Below, piece after piece: positions 34,841 through 44,374 of a stretch of 64,000 nt of DNA. Numbering within the stretch: position 1 is the first letter of the stretch; each line of letters begins with the position of its first letter. Where the stretch lies: the NCBI GenBank assembly GCA_025363385.1, contig JANYEA010000032.1, positions 1-64,000 of the forward strand, given 5' to 3'. The translations under genes and the position numbers were made by a program. The stretch is from Bacteroidota bacterium (lineage in GTDB: Bacteria > Bacteroidota > Bacteroidia > Chitinophagales > Chitinophagaceae). Under the pieces are notes generated by a model. That model was not told where the DNA came from and did no database searches. It saw only the letters and a program-made list of their open reading frames with translations.

Positions 34841-34917
34841 TTTGTAACAAGCCTTCTTAGAATTGCATGTCAGGCCTTTTTAAAACATTGCTTACATTGC
34901 ACTTATAACTGGTAACT

Positions 34918-35793
34918 ATGCTTTACTCGATGACTGGATATGGAAGAGCCGAACAGACCATTAACGGAAAGTCGTTCTTGGTTGAGATCAAATCTTTAAA
35001 CGGAAAACAATTCGACCTTCGTTTGAATATTCCCTCTTTATTAAAACCCTTTGAATTTGATGTTCGAAATATCCTAAGCGAAGGTTTGATAAGAGGTAGC
35101 GTTGAATGTAATATTACGCTGAAACAAAATGGGGCTAGTAAACCTGTTACCATTAATACAGAACTGGCTAAAGCATATTATCAACCAGTAGCTGAACTAG
35201 CTGCTGAGTTAAATTTACAAACAGGAGATATTCTAAGTACCATCTTAAAATTACCTGATGTAATTACTCCTTCAACAGAAATGCTTACTGATGAAGAGTG
35301 GAAAGGCTTTGCTTTGGTTTTAAAAGAAGCTATTTCGTTTTTGAATGCACATAGAGAAGACGAGGGTAAGTCGCTCGAAAAAGACTTGCTATTACGCTTA
35401 ACCAATATCGAAATTCAACAAAAACAAATCGTTGAATTAGAGCCAATCAGACGCCAACGTATTCGGGAAGGACTTTTAAAAGTTTTGGAAGAAAATGTGG
35501 GGAAAGACAATTACGACCCCAATAGATTAGAACAGGAATTGATTTACTATATTGAAAAGATTGATATTAGTGAAGAACAGGTTCGATTGAACAACCACTG
35601 TAAATATTTCAGAGATATCCTCAATGAAAAAGAGTTAAGTAAAGGGAAAAAACTATCTTTTATTTTACAGGAATTTGGTAGAGAAATCAATACCACTGGT
35701 TCCAAAGCTTACGATGCAGTGATGCAGAAATGTGTTATTCTGATGAAAGATGAATTGGAAAAAGCTAAAGAACAAATTTTAAATGTTTTATAA
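34918..35793 (+). CDS. yicC: YicC/YloC-family endoribonuclease
   Basis: YicC-family proteins are conserved RNases; E. coli YicC has been linked to degradation of the small RNA RyhB. The 291-residue protein opens with the highly conserved MLYSMTGYGRAE and continues with VEIKSLNGKQFDLRLNIP. It ends with the family's DUF1732 region, visible in LEQELIYYIEKIDISEEQVRLNNHCKYF and QEFGREINTTGSKAYDA. Length is typical. It stands after the sus terminator and 45 bp before gldH. In other Bacteroidota it often neighbours gmk, which is not seen here. Confidence 0.93.
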   Translation: MLYSMTGYGRAEQTINGKSFLVEIKSLNGKQFDLRLNIPSLLKPFEFDVRNILSEGLIRGSVECNITLKQNGASKPVTINTELAKAYYQPVAELAAELNLQTGDILSTILKLPDVITPSTEMLTDEEWKGFALVLKEAISFLNAHREDEGKSLEKDLLLRLTNIEIQQKQIVELEPIRRQRIREGLLKVLEENVGKDNYDPNRLEQELIYYIEKIDISEEQVRLNNHCKYFRDILNEKELSKGKKLSFILQEFGREINTTGSKAYDAVMQKCVILMKDELEKAKEQILNVL

Positions 35794-35838
35794 CCCAAAA
35801 GGAAGACCTAGCCTTTTATCTTTATAAAAAATAATACG

Positions 35839-36303
35839 GTGAAAAAAATTGTTTTTGCAGTTTGTTTAATACTTACTCTTTGGTCTTGTAATAAACTCGA
35901 CAGCTTTGAGAAAACTGATTTCTTTCCAGAACACAAATGGGATAGTAAAAACCATCCGAGTTTCCAATTTGAGATTGCTGACACCCTTTCTCGATATAAT
36001 ATTTATGTAGTTATAAGGCATGAAGACGCATACCATTATAATAATCTTTGGCTTAATGTAAATACAACAGCCCCAAATGAAAAGTCAAATGTTCAAAAGG
36101 TAAACCTGCAGCTTGCAAATAATGCAACAGGTTGGTTGGGAAGTGGAATGGACGATGTATTTGATCACAGAATTAGAATTACCAATAACCCCATTCATTT
36201 AAAGAAAGGAGTATATCAATTTAGTTTAGAACAGATCATGCGCGAAAACCCTTTACCATCAATTCTTAATGCTGGTATCCGCGTAGAAAAAATTCATTCA
36301 TGA
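35839..36303 (+). CDS. gldH: Gliding motility lipoprotein GldH
   Basis: GldH is a lipoprotein needed for gliding in Flavobacterium johnsoniae and is found widely across Bacteroidota. The 154-residue protein has a lipobox with the cysteine at residue 17 (LTLWSC). The mature part follows the GldH pattern: FEKTDFFPEHKWDSKNHPSFQFEIADT, then NIYVVIRHEDAYHYNNLWLNV and GVYQFSLEQIMRENPLPSILNAGIRVEK. The start is a GTG. Its stop overlaps the start of the histidine kinase by four bases (ATGA), so the two are translationally coupled. Confidence 0.9.
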   Translation: MKKIVFAVCLILTLWSCNKLDSFEKTDFFPEHKWDSKNHPSFQFEIADTLSRYNIYVVIRHEDAYHYNNLWLNVNTTAPNEKSNVQKVNLQLANNATGWLGSGMDDVFDHRIRITNNPIHLKKGVYQFSLEQIMRENPLPSILNAGIRVEKIHS

Positions 36304-37280
36304 GCCCTTTACTGAAAAGTAAACTAACACTGGTAACAGCAGTATATTGGATATTGCTTTCCTACATGGTTGCGGCATTATTGTGGTGGTTTATTGCTTT
36401 AGATAAGCAGAACAAAATGATCTCGAATATTCGTTTAAGTGAACTTAAACACGACGACCCTAATTATTATAGGGATGCACTGGCTATTGAAAATTCGGCT
36501 AATAGAAAAACTATTCAATTTATTAGTGAAGGAACTACGTTTCTTGTGTTGATTCTGGTAGGTGCAGTATTTGTATTTAGAGCAACCCGCAAACAAATTA
36601 AGTTATCGCAACAACAGCAAAATTTTATGATGGCTGTTACACATGAATTAAAAACACCTATTGCAGTAGCTCAGTTAAATTTAGAGACATTGCAAAAGCG
36701 GCAGCTCAACGAAGACAAAAGGCAAATGCTTATTGGTAATACATTACAGGAAGCCAATCGATTAAATACATTGTGTAATAATATTTTATTTGCTTCACAA
36801 TTAGATGCGGGTGCTTATACCACTACAAAACAGGAAGTAAACTTTTCTGATTTACTGGAGGGCTGTGTAGACAGTTTTAAAAAACGCTTTTCAACAAGAA
36901 TGATCGAAGAAAAAATTAGTGAGTCGATCTATCTCATTGGTGAACCTTTATTGCTTCAGATGCTTGTGAATAATTTAATGGATAACGCCAATAAATATGC
37001 AATAAAAGGGAGCCCAATTACTATATCGTTAAAACAGGAGGAGAATCAAATTGAATTTTCTGTAGCCGACCAAGGTGAAGGGATAGCTGAAGATGAGAAA
37101 AAGAAAATTTTTCAAAAATTCTACAGAGTTGGCGAAGAGAACACACGTAAAACGAAAGGAACTGGTCTGGGATTATACCTTTGCAAAAAAATAGTAGAGG
37201 GTCATGCAGGTAAAATATTTGTAAGTAACAATCAGCCGCAGGGTAGTATTTTTACAGTAAAATTTAAAACTGCTTCATGA
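36300..37280 (+). CDS. Membrane sensor histidine kinase
   Basis: This is the sensor of a two-component system. Two transmembrane segments (about residues 12-34 and 78-94) flank a short periplasmic stretch of about 45 residues. The HisKA domain carries the phosphorylated H115 in VTHELKTP. The ATPase domain shows the N box LMDNANKYA, the G1 box VADQGEGIAEDE, the F box KFYRVG, and the G2 box TKGTGLGLYLC. No HAMP or PAS domain is evident. It starts within the last codons of gldH and is followed after 46 bp by its response regulator. The signal is unknown. Confidence 0.93.
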   Translation: MSPLLKSKLTLVTAVYWILLSYMVAALLWWFIALDKQNKMISNIRLSELKHDDPNYYRDALAIENSANRKTIQFISEGTTFLVLILVGAVFVFRATRKQIKLSQQQQNFMMAVTHELKTPIAVAQLNLETLQKRQLNEDKRQMLIGNTLQEANRLNTLCNNILFASQLDAGAYTTTKQEVNFSDLLEGCVDSFKKRFSTRMIEEKISESIYLIGEPLLLQMLVNNLMDNANKYAIKGSPITISLKQEENQIEFSVADQGEGIAEDEKKKIFQKFYRVGEENTRKTKGTGLGLYLCKKIVEGHAGKIFVSNNQPQGSIFTVKFKTAS

Positions 37281-37326
37281 AATTTCAAAATGGTAGTCGG
37301 TAATTTGTAACAAAAAATTAGAACAC

Positions 37327-38031
37327 TTGAAAGAATCATTAGCAAATATTCTATTAGTTGAAGATGAGGAAAATCTTCATGAGGCATTAAAGTTAAATCT
37401 TGAAATGGAAGGATACTCCATTACTTCTGCCTATGATGGAACTGAAGCTCTCAAATGTATTGCGAATGAATACTTTGATCTAATTATCATGGATATTATG
37501 TTACCCGGTATTGATGGAATTAGCATTACCGAAACGGTTAGGGTTAATGCCAATGAAGTTCCGATACTTATTTTAAGTGCAAAAAATTCAAGCGCCGATC
37601 GTGTATTGGGATTAAAAAAGGGTGCTGATGATTATCTGACAAAACCATTTAATCTGGAAGAGTTATTGCTTCGGGTTTCGAAACTTATTCAGAAAAATAA
37701 AAAGCTAACAGTTAAAGAAACCATTATAGACTTCTATGAATTTGGGAATAATAAGATTGATTTCAAAGCCCAGGAAGCTACCACTTGGAATGGTCAACAC
37801 ATTCCATTGAGCAAAAAAGAAGTGATGCTTTTAAAACTACTCATAGAAAATAAGGGAGAAGTGGTAACAAGAGAAAAAATTCTTCAGGTTGTATGGGGCT
37901 ATAATGTTTATCCAACCACCAGAACGATTGACAACTTTATCCTGAGTTTTCGAAAATATTTTGAACTAGATAGCCGTAATCCCAAGCATTTTCATTCGGT
38001 TAGGGGGGTAGGTTATAAATACACGGTTTAA
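37327..38031 (+). CDS. OmpR/PhoB-family response regulator
   Basis: This is the partner of the upstream histidine kinase. The 234-residue protein has a receiver domain with acidic residues in LLVEDEENL, the phospho-acceptor D56 in IIMDIMLPG, and K107-region YLTKPF. The C-terminal winged helix of the OmpR type includes LSKKEVMLLKLLIENKGEVVTREKIL and TIDNFILSFRKYFE, ending in HFHSVRGVGYKYTV. The only plausible start is a TTG codon at 37327. Targets are unknown; the coupling with gldH suggests envelope or motility functions. Confidence 0.93.
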   Translation: MKESLANILLVEDEENLHEALKLNLEMEGYSITSAYDGTEALKCIANEYFDLIIMDIMLPGIDGISITETVRVNANEVPILILSAKNSSADRVLGLKKGADDYLTKPFNLEELLLRVSKLIQKNKKLTVKETIIDFYEFGNNKIDFKAQEATTWNGQHIPLSKKEVMLLKLLIENKGEVVTREKILQVVWGYNVYPTTRTIDNFILSFRKYFELDSRNPKHFHSVRGVGYKYTV

Positions 38032-38090
38032 ACCCCTTCAAATACAATATTCACTTCTATTAAACGTTTGAAGAGTTTTAAATAGTCAAC

Positions 38091-39230
38091 ATGTCTATTC
38101 AACTTCAATCAATTATAGATTTTCTGAATCCGGTTAACATTGCTCAAATTTCGAACGATGAGGGCTTTAAGGATAGCCAATTAGGCAAACATATAGCAGT
38201 ATACGAAGAAGAGTTTCCTGATATAACAAATGCAGACTTTGTAATTGTGGGATGTGGTGAAATGCGTGGTGCAGGAATTCACTTAACAAATACTACTGCT
38301 CCAGATGCTATTCGTGCTGAGTATTACAAATTATTTCATTGGCATACCCAGGTTTCTGTAGCAGATATTGGTAACGTAAAATGTGGGGCAACACTGGAAG
38401 ACACTTATGCAGCTTTAAGATCTGTGATCACTGAATTAATGGATTTGAAGAAAAGGGTGGTGATTTTGGGTGGTACACATGATGTTACAACCGCTCAGTA
38501 TGATGCTTATGGATATAGAAGTAGAATCATAGATGTGGCATGTATTGATGCCCGTATTGATCTAGATATGGATAGTGTTTTACCCGCAGATAATTTTCTG
38601 GTTGAAATGCTAACTGGCATCCCTAATTATCTGAAACACTATAGTCATATCGGTTTTCAGAGTTATTTTATGCATCCAGAAATGCTCGAAACCATTGATA
38701 AACTCGGATTTGAATGCTATCGAGTTGGAAAAGTAAAAGAACGTATAGAAGAAATGGAGCCTGCCATTAGAAACAGTGAACTATTTACTTTTGATATTGC
38801 TGCCATTCAACATGCGCATGCACCAGCAAATAGATTAACCCCTAACGGATTTAATGGCGAAGAAGCTTGCACTTTGATGCAGTACGCGGGTATGAGCAAT
38901 AATTGTGATACGGTAGGCATTTATGGATATATCGCAGAACAAGATGAGCATGCACTAACCGCTAAGCAGATCTCTCACATGCTTTGGTATTATATGGATG
39001 GTATTCATAAAGGCAAACAAGAAGCCGAATTAGACAATAGATCTGAATTCAATGAATTTACCATGGCATTCGCTGAAGTGGAAACTGTATTTCTTCAAAG
39101 CAAAAGAACAGGCCGCTGGTGGATGCAATTACAAGACGGAAAATTTATTGCTTGTAGTCAGTTCGATTACATCATAGCATCAAACAACGAAATCCCAGAT
39201 CGTTGGTATCGGGCTGTAGAACGAGGATAA
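38091..39230 (+). CDS. Arginase/formimidoylglutamase-fold protein with altered metal site
   Basis: The fold is that of the ureohydrolase superfamily, 379 residues. The motifs align with the metal-binding signatures but are changed: GGDHS reads GGTHD, DAHxD reads DARID, and the SxDxDxxDP region reads TFDIAAIQHAHAP. At least two of the usual six ligands (His to Arg and Asp to Ala) are therefore lost, and normal two-manganese hydrolysis is doubtful. Bacteroidota genomes often encode this variant annotated as formimidoylglutamase or arginase. No histidine or arginine catabolic genes flank it. A structural or altered catalytic role is possible. Confidence 0.8.
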   Translation: MSIQLQSIIDFLNPVNIAQISNDEGFKDSQLGKHIAVYEEEFPDITNADFVIVGCGEMRGAGIHLTNTTAPDAIRAEYYKLFHWHTQVSVADIGNVKCGATLEDTYAALRSVITELMDLKKRVVILGGTHDVTTAQYDAYGYRSRIIDVACIDARIDLDMDSVLPADNFLVEMLTGIPNYLKHYSHIGFQSYFMHPEMLETIDKLGFECYRVGKVKERIEEMEPAIRNSELFTFDIAAIQHAHAPANRLTPNGFNGEEACTLMQYAGMSNNCDTVGIYGYIAEQDEHALTAKQISHMLWYYMDGIHKGKQEAELDNRSEFNEFTMAFAEVETVFLQSKRTGRWWMQLQDGKFIACSQFDYIIASNNEIPDRWYRAVERG

Positions 39231-39271
39231 TTAATAATCATTCATTAGCTTCGGATAGCTAATTATATTTT

Positions 39272-40597
39272 ATGAATCTAAGAATTGCATTTCTAGGTAT
39301 TGCTCTTTGTGTGGCCTTATTATCTTGCCATACCCAACATAAAATTCAAATCAGCGCAAATTATAATAGTAAAGCCAACCAGGATACCTTAATGTCTTCC
39401 CCCGACCTTAATGGGGCACATATTGGGTTTGCAGTTTACAATACTTCTAATAAAACATATCTCTATAATTTTCAGGGGGATAAATATTTTATTCCAGCTA
39501 GTAATATTAAAATTGTTACTTGTTATACTGTTATGAAATTTTTAGGAGATAGCTTATTGGGAATTCGATATGTTGTAAAACCAGATAGCACAGTAGAAGT
39601 AGAAGCGAATGGCGATCCTACTTTTTTACACCCTGATTTTAAGAATCAACCCGTATTTGATTTTCTAAAAAAACAGAAAACAATTTTACTCACAGATAAT
39701 AATTGGAAATCGAAAGGATGGGGAATGGGCTGGTCTTGGGACGATTATGAAAGTGATTATATGGCGCAAAGGAGCCTAATGCCAATATATGGAAATGTGG
39801 TGCACTTCAATAAAATCAACCGTCCTACGCCATCTCCATTGTATTTTCAAAAGTTATTGGGTAACGAAACCGATATCAATAATGGCAAATTCGAGATCAA
39901 ACGAGATATAGGATCCAATCGATTTAGTGCAGTGCCATCTCCTAACATTTTTGCTGGTGAAGACATTCCATTTTATACTGGAGATCAGGAATTATTGATC
40001 AACTTATTGGAAGATACTTTACACAATAAAGTAAGTCCTTTGCATTTTAAATTAGATCGATATCCGGATATAGTTAAAGTATATACTCAGCCAACTGATA
40101 GTATGCTTAAGATTATGATGCATCGAAGCGATAACTTTTTTGCAGAGCAAAGTTTATTGATGGTAAGTAATGAATTACTCGCAGAAATGTCTACTTCTAA
40201 ACTCATTGATTCACTTTTAAAAACCACTTTTACTTTTCTACCACAGAAACCTAAATGGGTTGATGGAAGTGGGTTAAGTAGATATAATTTATTTACCCCT
40301 GAGGACTTTGTGGCCATTTTAAATAAAATGAAAGACGAGTTTGCATGGGATCGGATCACAAATATTCTAGCATCAGGCGGTTCTGGTACATTGGGAAATT
40401 ACTATAAGAATAGTTCAGGTAAAATTTATGCAAAAACCGGATCACTCAGCAATAACGTTGCTCTAAGCGGATACCTAATTACAAAATCTGGAAATACATT
40501 AACCTTCTCAGTGCTGGTTAGTAATTATACAGGAAGCGGTACCAATATTCGCAGAGCAGTAGAGAAATTTTTAAATAATGTGATGGATAATCAATAG
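39272..40597 (+). CDS. dacB: D-alanyl-D-alanine carboxypeptidase/endopeptidase, PBP4 type
   Basis: This low-molecular-weight penicillin-binding protein trims or cleaves peptidoglycan peptides. The 441-residue product has a lipoprotein-like signal with the cysteine at residue 19 (ALLSC). All three active-site motifs are present: SxxK in PASNIKIV, SDN in HRSDNFFAEQ, and KTG in YAKTGSLSNN. The spacing with an insert between the first and second motifs is typical of the S13 (PBP4) family. It ends one base before the convergent mutL stop codon, so the two genes share no terminator. Confidence 0.92.
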   Translation: MNLRIAFLGIALCVALLSCHTQHKIQISANYNSKANQDTLMSSPDLNGAHIGFAVYNTSNKTYLYNFQGDKYFIPASNIKIVTCYTVMKFLGDSLLGIRYVVKPDSTVEVEANGDPTFLHPDFKNQPVFDFLKKQKTILLTDNNWKSKGWGMGWSWDDYESDYMAQRSLMPIYGNVVHFNKINRPTPSPLYFQKLLGNETDINNGKFEIKRDIGSNRFSAVPSPNIFAGEDIPFYTGDQELLINLLEDTLHNKVSPLHFKLDRYPDIVKVYTQPTDSMLKIMMHRSDNFFAEQSLLMVSNELLAEMSTSKLIDSLLKTTFTFLPQKPKWVDGSGLSRYNLFTPEDFVAILNKMKDEFAWDRITNILASGGSGTLGNYYKNSSGKIYAKTGSLSNNVALSGYLITKSGNTLTFSVLVSNYTGSGTNIRRAVEKFLNNVMDNQ

Positions 40598-42439
40598 TTA
40601 TCTTCCAAACATTCTATCTAAATAATCTTCCTTGAATTCAAGATAGGTAGGGCTGCCAGTTGGAGTAATATTTGGGCTGCCACAGGTAAATAAATCTTCT
40701 ACCAACGTAAGCATTTCTTTTTGTGAGAGAGACTGCCCGGCTTTTATGGCTTGTTGACGAGACATACATCGAACTAATTTCTCGCGTTTACTAAATTTAA
40801 TATCGCTGCTAAAATGTTTGAATTGTTCTATCAATAATTCAATGGCATGCTTCTCATTGCCGGGAAGAATATCTGCAGGTATTCCTTGGATCACAAATAT
40901 TTGATCATTTTTAGATTCAACCTGATAGCCGATGGTAAGCAGATCTGGTAACAGATCTTTTAATAAGGCAGCATCGGCCCCAATTATTTCTAATTCAACA
41001 GGAAATAGACTTTGTTGGGTAGGCATTTGTTGTCCGTGAGCTGCAATGCTATATCTTTCATATAACACACGTTCGTGTGCCAATTGTTGATGTACTAATA
41101 GAAATCCACTATTAGTAGAAGCAATGATATAGGTATTGTGCAATTGTAAAAGATTGGTATCAGGCAGTACACGTAATTGTTTGCTTTGTTCTTTATGCAA
41201 TAGTTGCTGACTTTCTGCAGGGTTAGATTGTTCTGCACCTGACATCCCAGAGCTTTCATAAAAACTTTTCCAACTTTTCAATTCAATTTTATCAGTAGCT
41301 TCTATAAAATGTGCTTGATTACTCTGGGTAAATGTTTTGAAAAGATTTGACCCTGAAGCAGCATCTCTTTTATCAGTTGTAAATGGTTTACTAATGGCAT
41401 CTAAACTTTGAATATCGGCATTTAAAGTAAAGTCGAGCGATGGTGCAATACTAAATTGAGCTAACGCGTGTTTTACTGCAGCTTGCACAAAAGCATAAAT
41501 AATTTTCTCATCCTCGAATTTTATTTCTTGCTTCGTGGGATGCACATTGATGTCTACAACAGATGGATCCAGATCGATGTATAAAACATAACTCGGGAAA
41601 CTATCTTTAGCAATCATCTCATCAAAAGCACTATTCACTGCATGATTTAAATAGGCGCTTTTTATAAAACGGTTGTTCACAAAGAAATACTGATCACCCC
41701 TTGTTTTTCTAGCTGTTTCTGGTTTTCCAACAAAACCATAAATGTTTAAGTAATCTGTTTCTTCATTAACACTTACAAGTTTTGCGTTGTATTGTGAACC
41801 TAGAATTTGTACGATGCGTTGTTTTAATGAACCGGCGTCTAAATGAAAAACTTCCTGACCATTACTGGTTAATGAAAAAAATACATTTGGGAAAGCCATT
41901 GCCACACGGATAAACTCTTCCACGATATGCCGCATTTCTGCTGCGTTACTTTTTAAGAAATTTCTTCTGGCTGGCACATTGAAGAATAGGTTCTTCATAC
42001 TAATGCTGGTACCTGTTTGAAAAGCACAGGGTTCTTGCATGATTACCTGGCTATTTTCTATTTCAATAAAACTACCTAAAGCCTCATCGGCCCTCTTGGT
42101 TTTCATTTCAACTTGCGCAACTGCCGCTATAGAAGCCAGTGCCTCACCACGGAAGCCCATGGTTTTTATTCGAAATAAGTCTTCAATATGGTTAATCTTA
42201 CTGGTGGCATGGCGTTCGAAAGACATTCTTGCATCTGTTTCACTCATGCCCTTGCCATCATCAATTACCTGTACCAATGCCTTTCCAGCATCTGTGATCA
42301 ATAATTTAATGGTGGTAGCTCCTGCATCTACCGCATTTTCCAATAATTCCTTTACTGCACTTGCAGGCCTTTGAATTACCTCACCCGCCGCAATCTGGTT
42401 CGCTATATTGTCTGGTAATAAATGTATAATGTCTGTCAC
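40598..42439 (-). CDS. mutL: DNA mismatch repair protein MutL
   Basis: MutL couples MutS mismatch recognition to strand removal. The N-terminal GHKL ATPase is intact: IANQIAAGEVIQRPASAVKELLENAVDAGAT, DDGKGM, FERHATSKI and GFRGEALASIAAVA. The C-terminal dimerisation domain keeps LAHERVLYERY but the endonuclease motif DQHA reads HQQL, and the CPHGRP-type end reads PTGSPTY, so nicking activity may be absent. I prefer the GTG at 42439 because it yields the standard N-terminus (VTDIIHLLPDNIANQ, 613 residues). An in-frame ATG at 42475 adds 12 residues. It is divergent from the M3 peptidase. Confidence 0.93.
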   Translation of the reverse strand: MTDIIHLLPDNIANQIAAGEVIQRPASAVKELLENAVDAGATTIKLLITDAGKALVQVIDDGKGMSETDARMSFERHATSKINHIEDLFRIKTMGFRGEALASIAAVAQVEMKTKRADEALGSFIEIENSQVIMQEPCAFQTGTSISMKNLFFNVPARRNFLKSNAAEMRHIVEEFIRVAMAFPNVFFSLTSNGQEVFHLDAGSLKQRIVQILGSQYNAKLVSVNEETDYLNIYGFVGKPETARKTRGDQYFFVNNRFIKSAYLNHAVNSAFDEMIAKDSFPSYVLYIDLDPSVVDINVHPTKQEIKFEDEKIIYAFVQAAVKHALAQFSIAPSLDFTLNADIQSLDAISKPFTTDKRDAASGSNLFKTFTQSNQAHFIEATDKIELKSWKSFYESSGMSGAEQSNPAESQQLLHKEQSKQLRVLPDTNLLQLHNTYIIASTNSGFLLVHQQLAHERVLYERYSIAAHGQQMPTQQSLFPVELEIIGADAALLKDLLPDLLTIGYQVESKNDQIFVIQGIPADILPGNEKHAIELLIEQFKHFSSDIKFSKREKLVRCMSRQQAIKAGQSLSQKEMLTLVEDLFTCGSPNITPTGSPTYLEFKEDYLDRMFGR

Positions 42440-42503
42440 CCCCTGGAAATTTAATAAAGTTTGTAAAAATAGCATTCTCCCGGCATCTGCACCGAGATTC
42501 CAT

Positions 42504-42511
42504 TAAATTTG
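42504..42511 (+). promoter_or_regulatory. -7 promoter element of the M3 peptidase gene
   Basis: TAAATTTG matches TAnnTTTG perfectly and lies 18 bases before the ATG at 42530. The in-frame TTG at 42509 overlaps this box and is therefore rejected as a start. Confidence 0.5.
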
Positions 42512-42529
42512 CCATTCAAAATTAGAAAC

Positions 42530-44248
42530 ATGGCCTTAAGTGCAGATATTAAAAAATTAGCCCGTCATTTTGTACCGGCAGAATTTACAGTTACCAATTG
42601 GGAAAATTTAGAACCCTTTTTTAAGAATTTAGCGGATCGCCCTATTCAATCAAGATCAGATCTGGAACAATGGATGAAAGATATGAGTGAAGTGGAAGCG
42701 GTAGTGAGTGAAGATGCCTGTTGGCGTCAGATTAAAATGACATGCGATACCACCAACGCTTCATTAGAAGAGGCGTTTACTTATTTCTGCATGGAAATTC
42801 AGCCCCAATTGCAGCCCTATGCAGATCTGCTGAACAAGAAATTAATTAATTCTCCTTTTACACAGGAGTTAGATCACGAAAAATATTTTACTTATTTGCG
42901 TTCTGTAAAGAAAAGCATTGAATTATTCCGTGAGGCAAATATTTCATTGCAGGCAGAGTTAAGTGTAATGCAACAACAATATGGTGCAATTGCAGGTAAG
43001 ATGGTGGTGGAAGTGAATGGCCAGGAGTATACCCTACAACAAGCTGCAAAATATTTAGAAAGCGAAGACAGGTCATTGCGAGAACAAGTGTATCGTAAAA
43101 TACAAGAGCGACGTTTGCAAGACAAACAGGCAATGCACGATCTATATACATCTTTGATTAAAAAAAGAGATGAAGTAGCAAAGAACGCTGGATTTGCAAA
43201 TTATAGAGATTACAAGTTTGTAGAATTAGGAAGATTCGATTACACTAAGGAAGATTGTTTTCAGTTTCATGAAGCGGTTAAATTGCACGTGCTTCCTTTA
43301 ATCGAAAAGATTTATGCAAAGAAGAAAGCTAAGTTGAAACTAGATACCCTATATCCCTGGGATACGGAGGCAGAACCTGCGGGTATCACACCTTTAAAAC
43401 CGTTCACTGATGGAAATGATTTGTATGAAAAATCAGTGAAATGTTTTTCAGAAATGAATCCATTTTTTGCTGATTGTTTAATTAAAATGAATGAGCTAAA
43501 ACATTTCGATTTAGAAAGCAGAAAGGGCAAAGCGCCAGGTGGATATAATTGTCCGCTTACAGAAAGTGGAGCCCCATTTATTTTTATGAATGCTGCTGGT
43601 CAGATGAGTGATGTAACAACCATGGTGCACGAAGGTGGCCATGCCATTCATTCATTTCTTGCACACGAATTAGAGTTGAGTGCATTTAAAGAATATCCCA
43701 TGGAAATTGCGGAGGTTGCAAGTATGTCGATGGAATTATTTAGCATGAATCACTGGGATGCATTCTTTGAAAATGAAAAAGATCTTACTCGCGCTAAAGA
43801 ACATCAATTAGAAAGAACCATCACTATATTTCCGTGGATCGCCATCATTGATAAATTTCAACATTGGGTATGTGAAAATCCCAATCACAGCATTGAAGAG
43901 CGTACATCAACTTGGATGGCTATTTTAAAAGAGTTTTCAACCAATAGTATCGATTATACCGGTTTAGATATTTACCGCGAAATAGGTTGGCAGCGCCAGT
44001 TACATTTATTTGAAGTTCCATTTTATTATATCGAATATGGAATTGCACAATTAGGAGCAATAGGCTTATGGATGCAATATCAGCAGAACCCTAAGCAAGC
44101 ATTAGAAAACTATATCAGTGCATTAAGTTTGGGTGGAACAAAAACTCTTCCTGAATTATATAAAGCAGCAGGTTTGAAATTTGATCTTTCACCTAATCAT
44201 ATTAAAACCCTGATGGAATTTACAGCAAAGGAAATGGAAAAATTATAA
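42530..44248 (+). CDS. M3-family oligoendopeptidase
   Basis: This cytosolic zinc peptidase of 572 residues should cleave short peptides. The zinc motif HEGGHAIHSF is present in the C-terminal half, and the third ligand is provided by the glutamate region EYPMEIAEVASMSMELF. The long helical N-terminal domain is typical of the PepF/M3B group, and the length fits. I chose the ATG at 42530 (MALSADIKK) because of the upstream -7 box. It converges on ricT with a shared bidirectional terminator. Confidence 0.93.
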   Translation: MALSADIKKLARHFVPAEFTVTNWENLEPFFKNLADRPIQSRSDLEQWMKDMSEVEAVVSEDACWRQIKMTCDTTNASLEEAFTYFCMEIQPQLQPYADLLNKKLINSPFTQELDHEKYFTYLRSVKKSIELFREANISLQAELSVMQQQYGAIAGKMVVEVNGQEYTLQQAAKYLESEDRSLREQVYRKIQERRLQDKQAMHDLYTSLIKKRDEVAKNAGFANYRDYKFVELGRFDYTKEDCFQFHEAVKLHVLPLIEKIYAKKKAKLKLDTLYPWDTEAEPAGITPLKPFTDGNDLYEKSVKCFSEMNPFFADCLIKMNELKHFDLESRKGKAPGGYNCPLTESGAPFIFMNAAGQMSDVTTMVHEGGHAIHSFLAHELELSAFKEYPMEIAEVASMSMELFSMNHWDAFFENEKDLTRAKEHQLERTITIFPWIAIIDKFQHWVCENPNHSIEERTSTWMAILKEFSTNSIDYTGLDIYREIGWQRQLHLFEVPFYYIEYGIAQLGAIGLWMQYQQNPKQALENYISALSLGGTKTLPELYKAAGLKFDLSPNHIKTLMEFTAKEMEKL

Positions 44249-44340
44249 AATTAATAAGTAAAAAGGAAGAAGAATATTTAATTCCCCATCCTAATTATTG
44301 AGAAGTGGCCGAAGGGTGGTGTGGGTAAAAACATGAAAGT

Positions 44341-44370
44341 AAAAAGCCTCTGAAATTTCAGAGGCTTCTT
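44341..44370. terminator. Bidirectional terminator between the M3 peptidase and ricT
   Basis: A 24-base perfect palindrome has arms AAGCCTCTGAAA and TTTCAGAGGCTT (44344-44367). Five A residues precede it, giving a U-tract for the minus strand, and TCTTTATTTT follows on the plus strand. Confidence 0.88.
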
Positions 44371-44374
44371 TATT

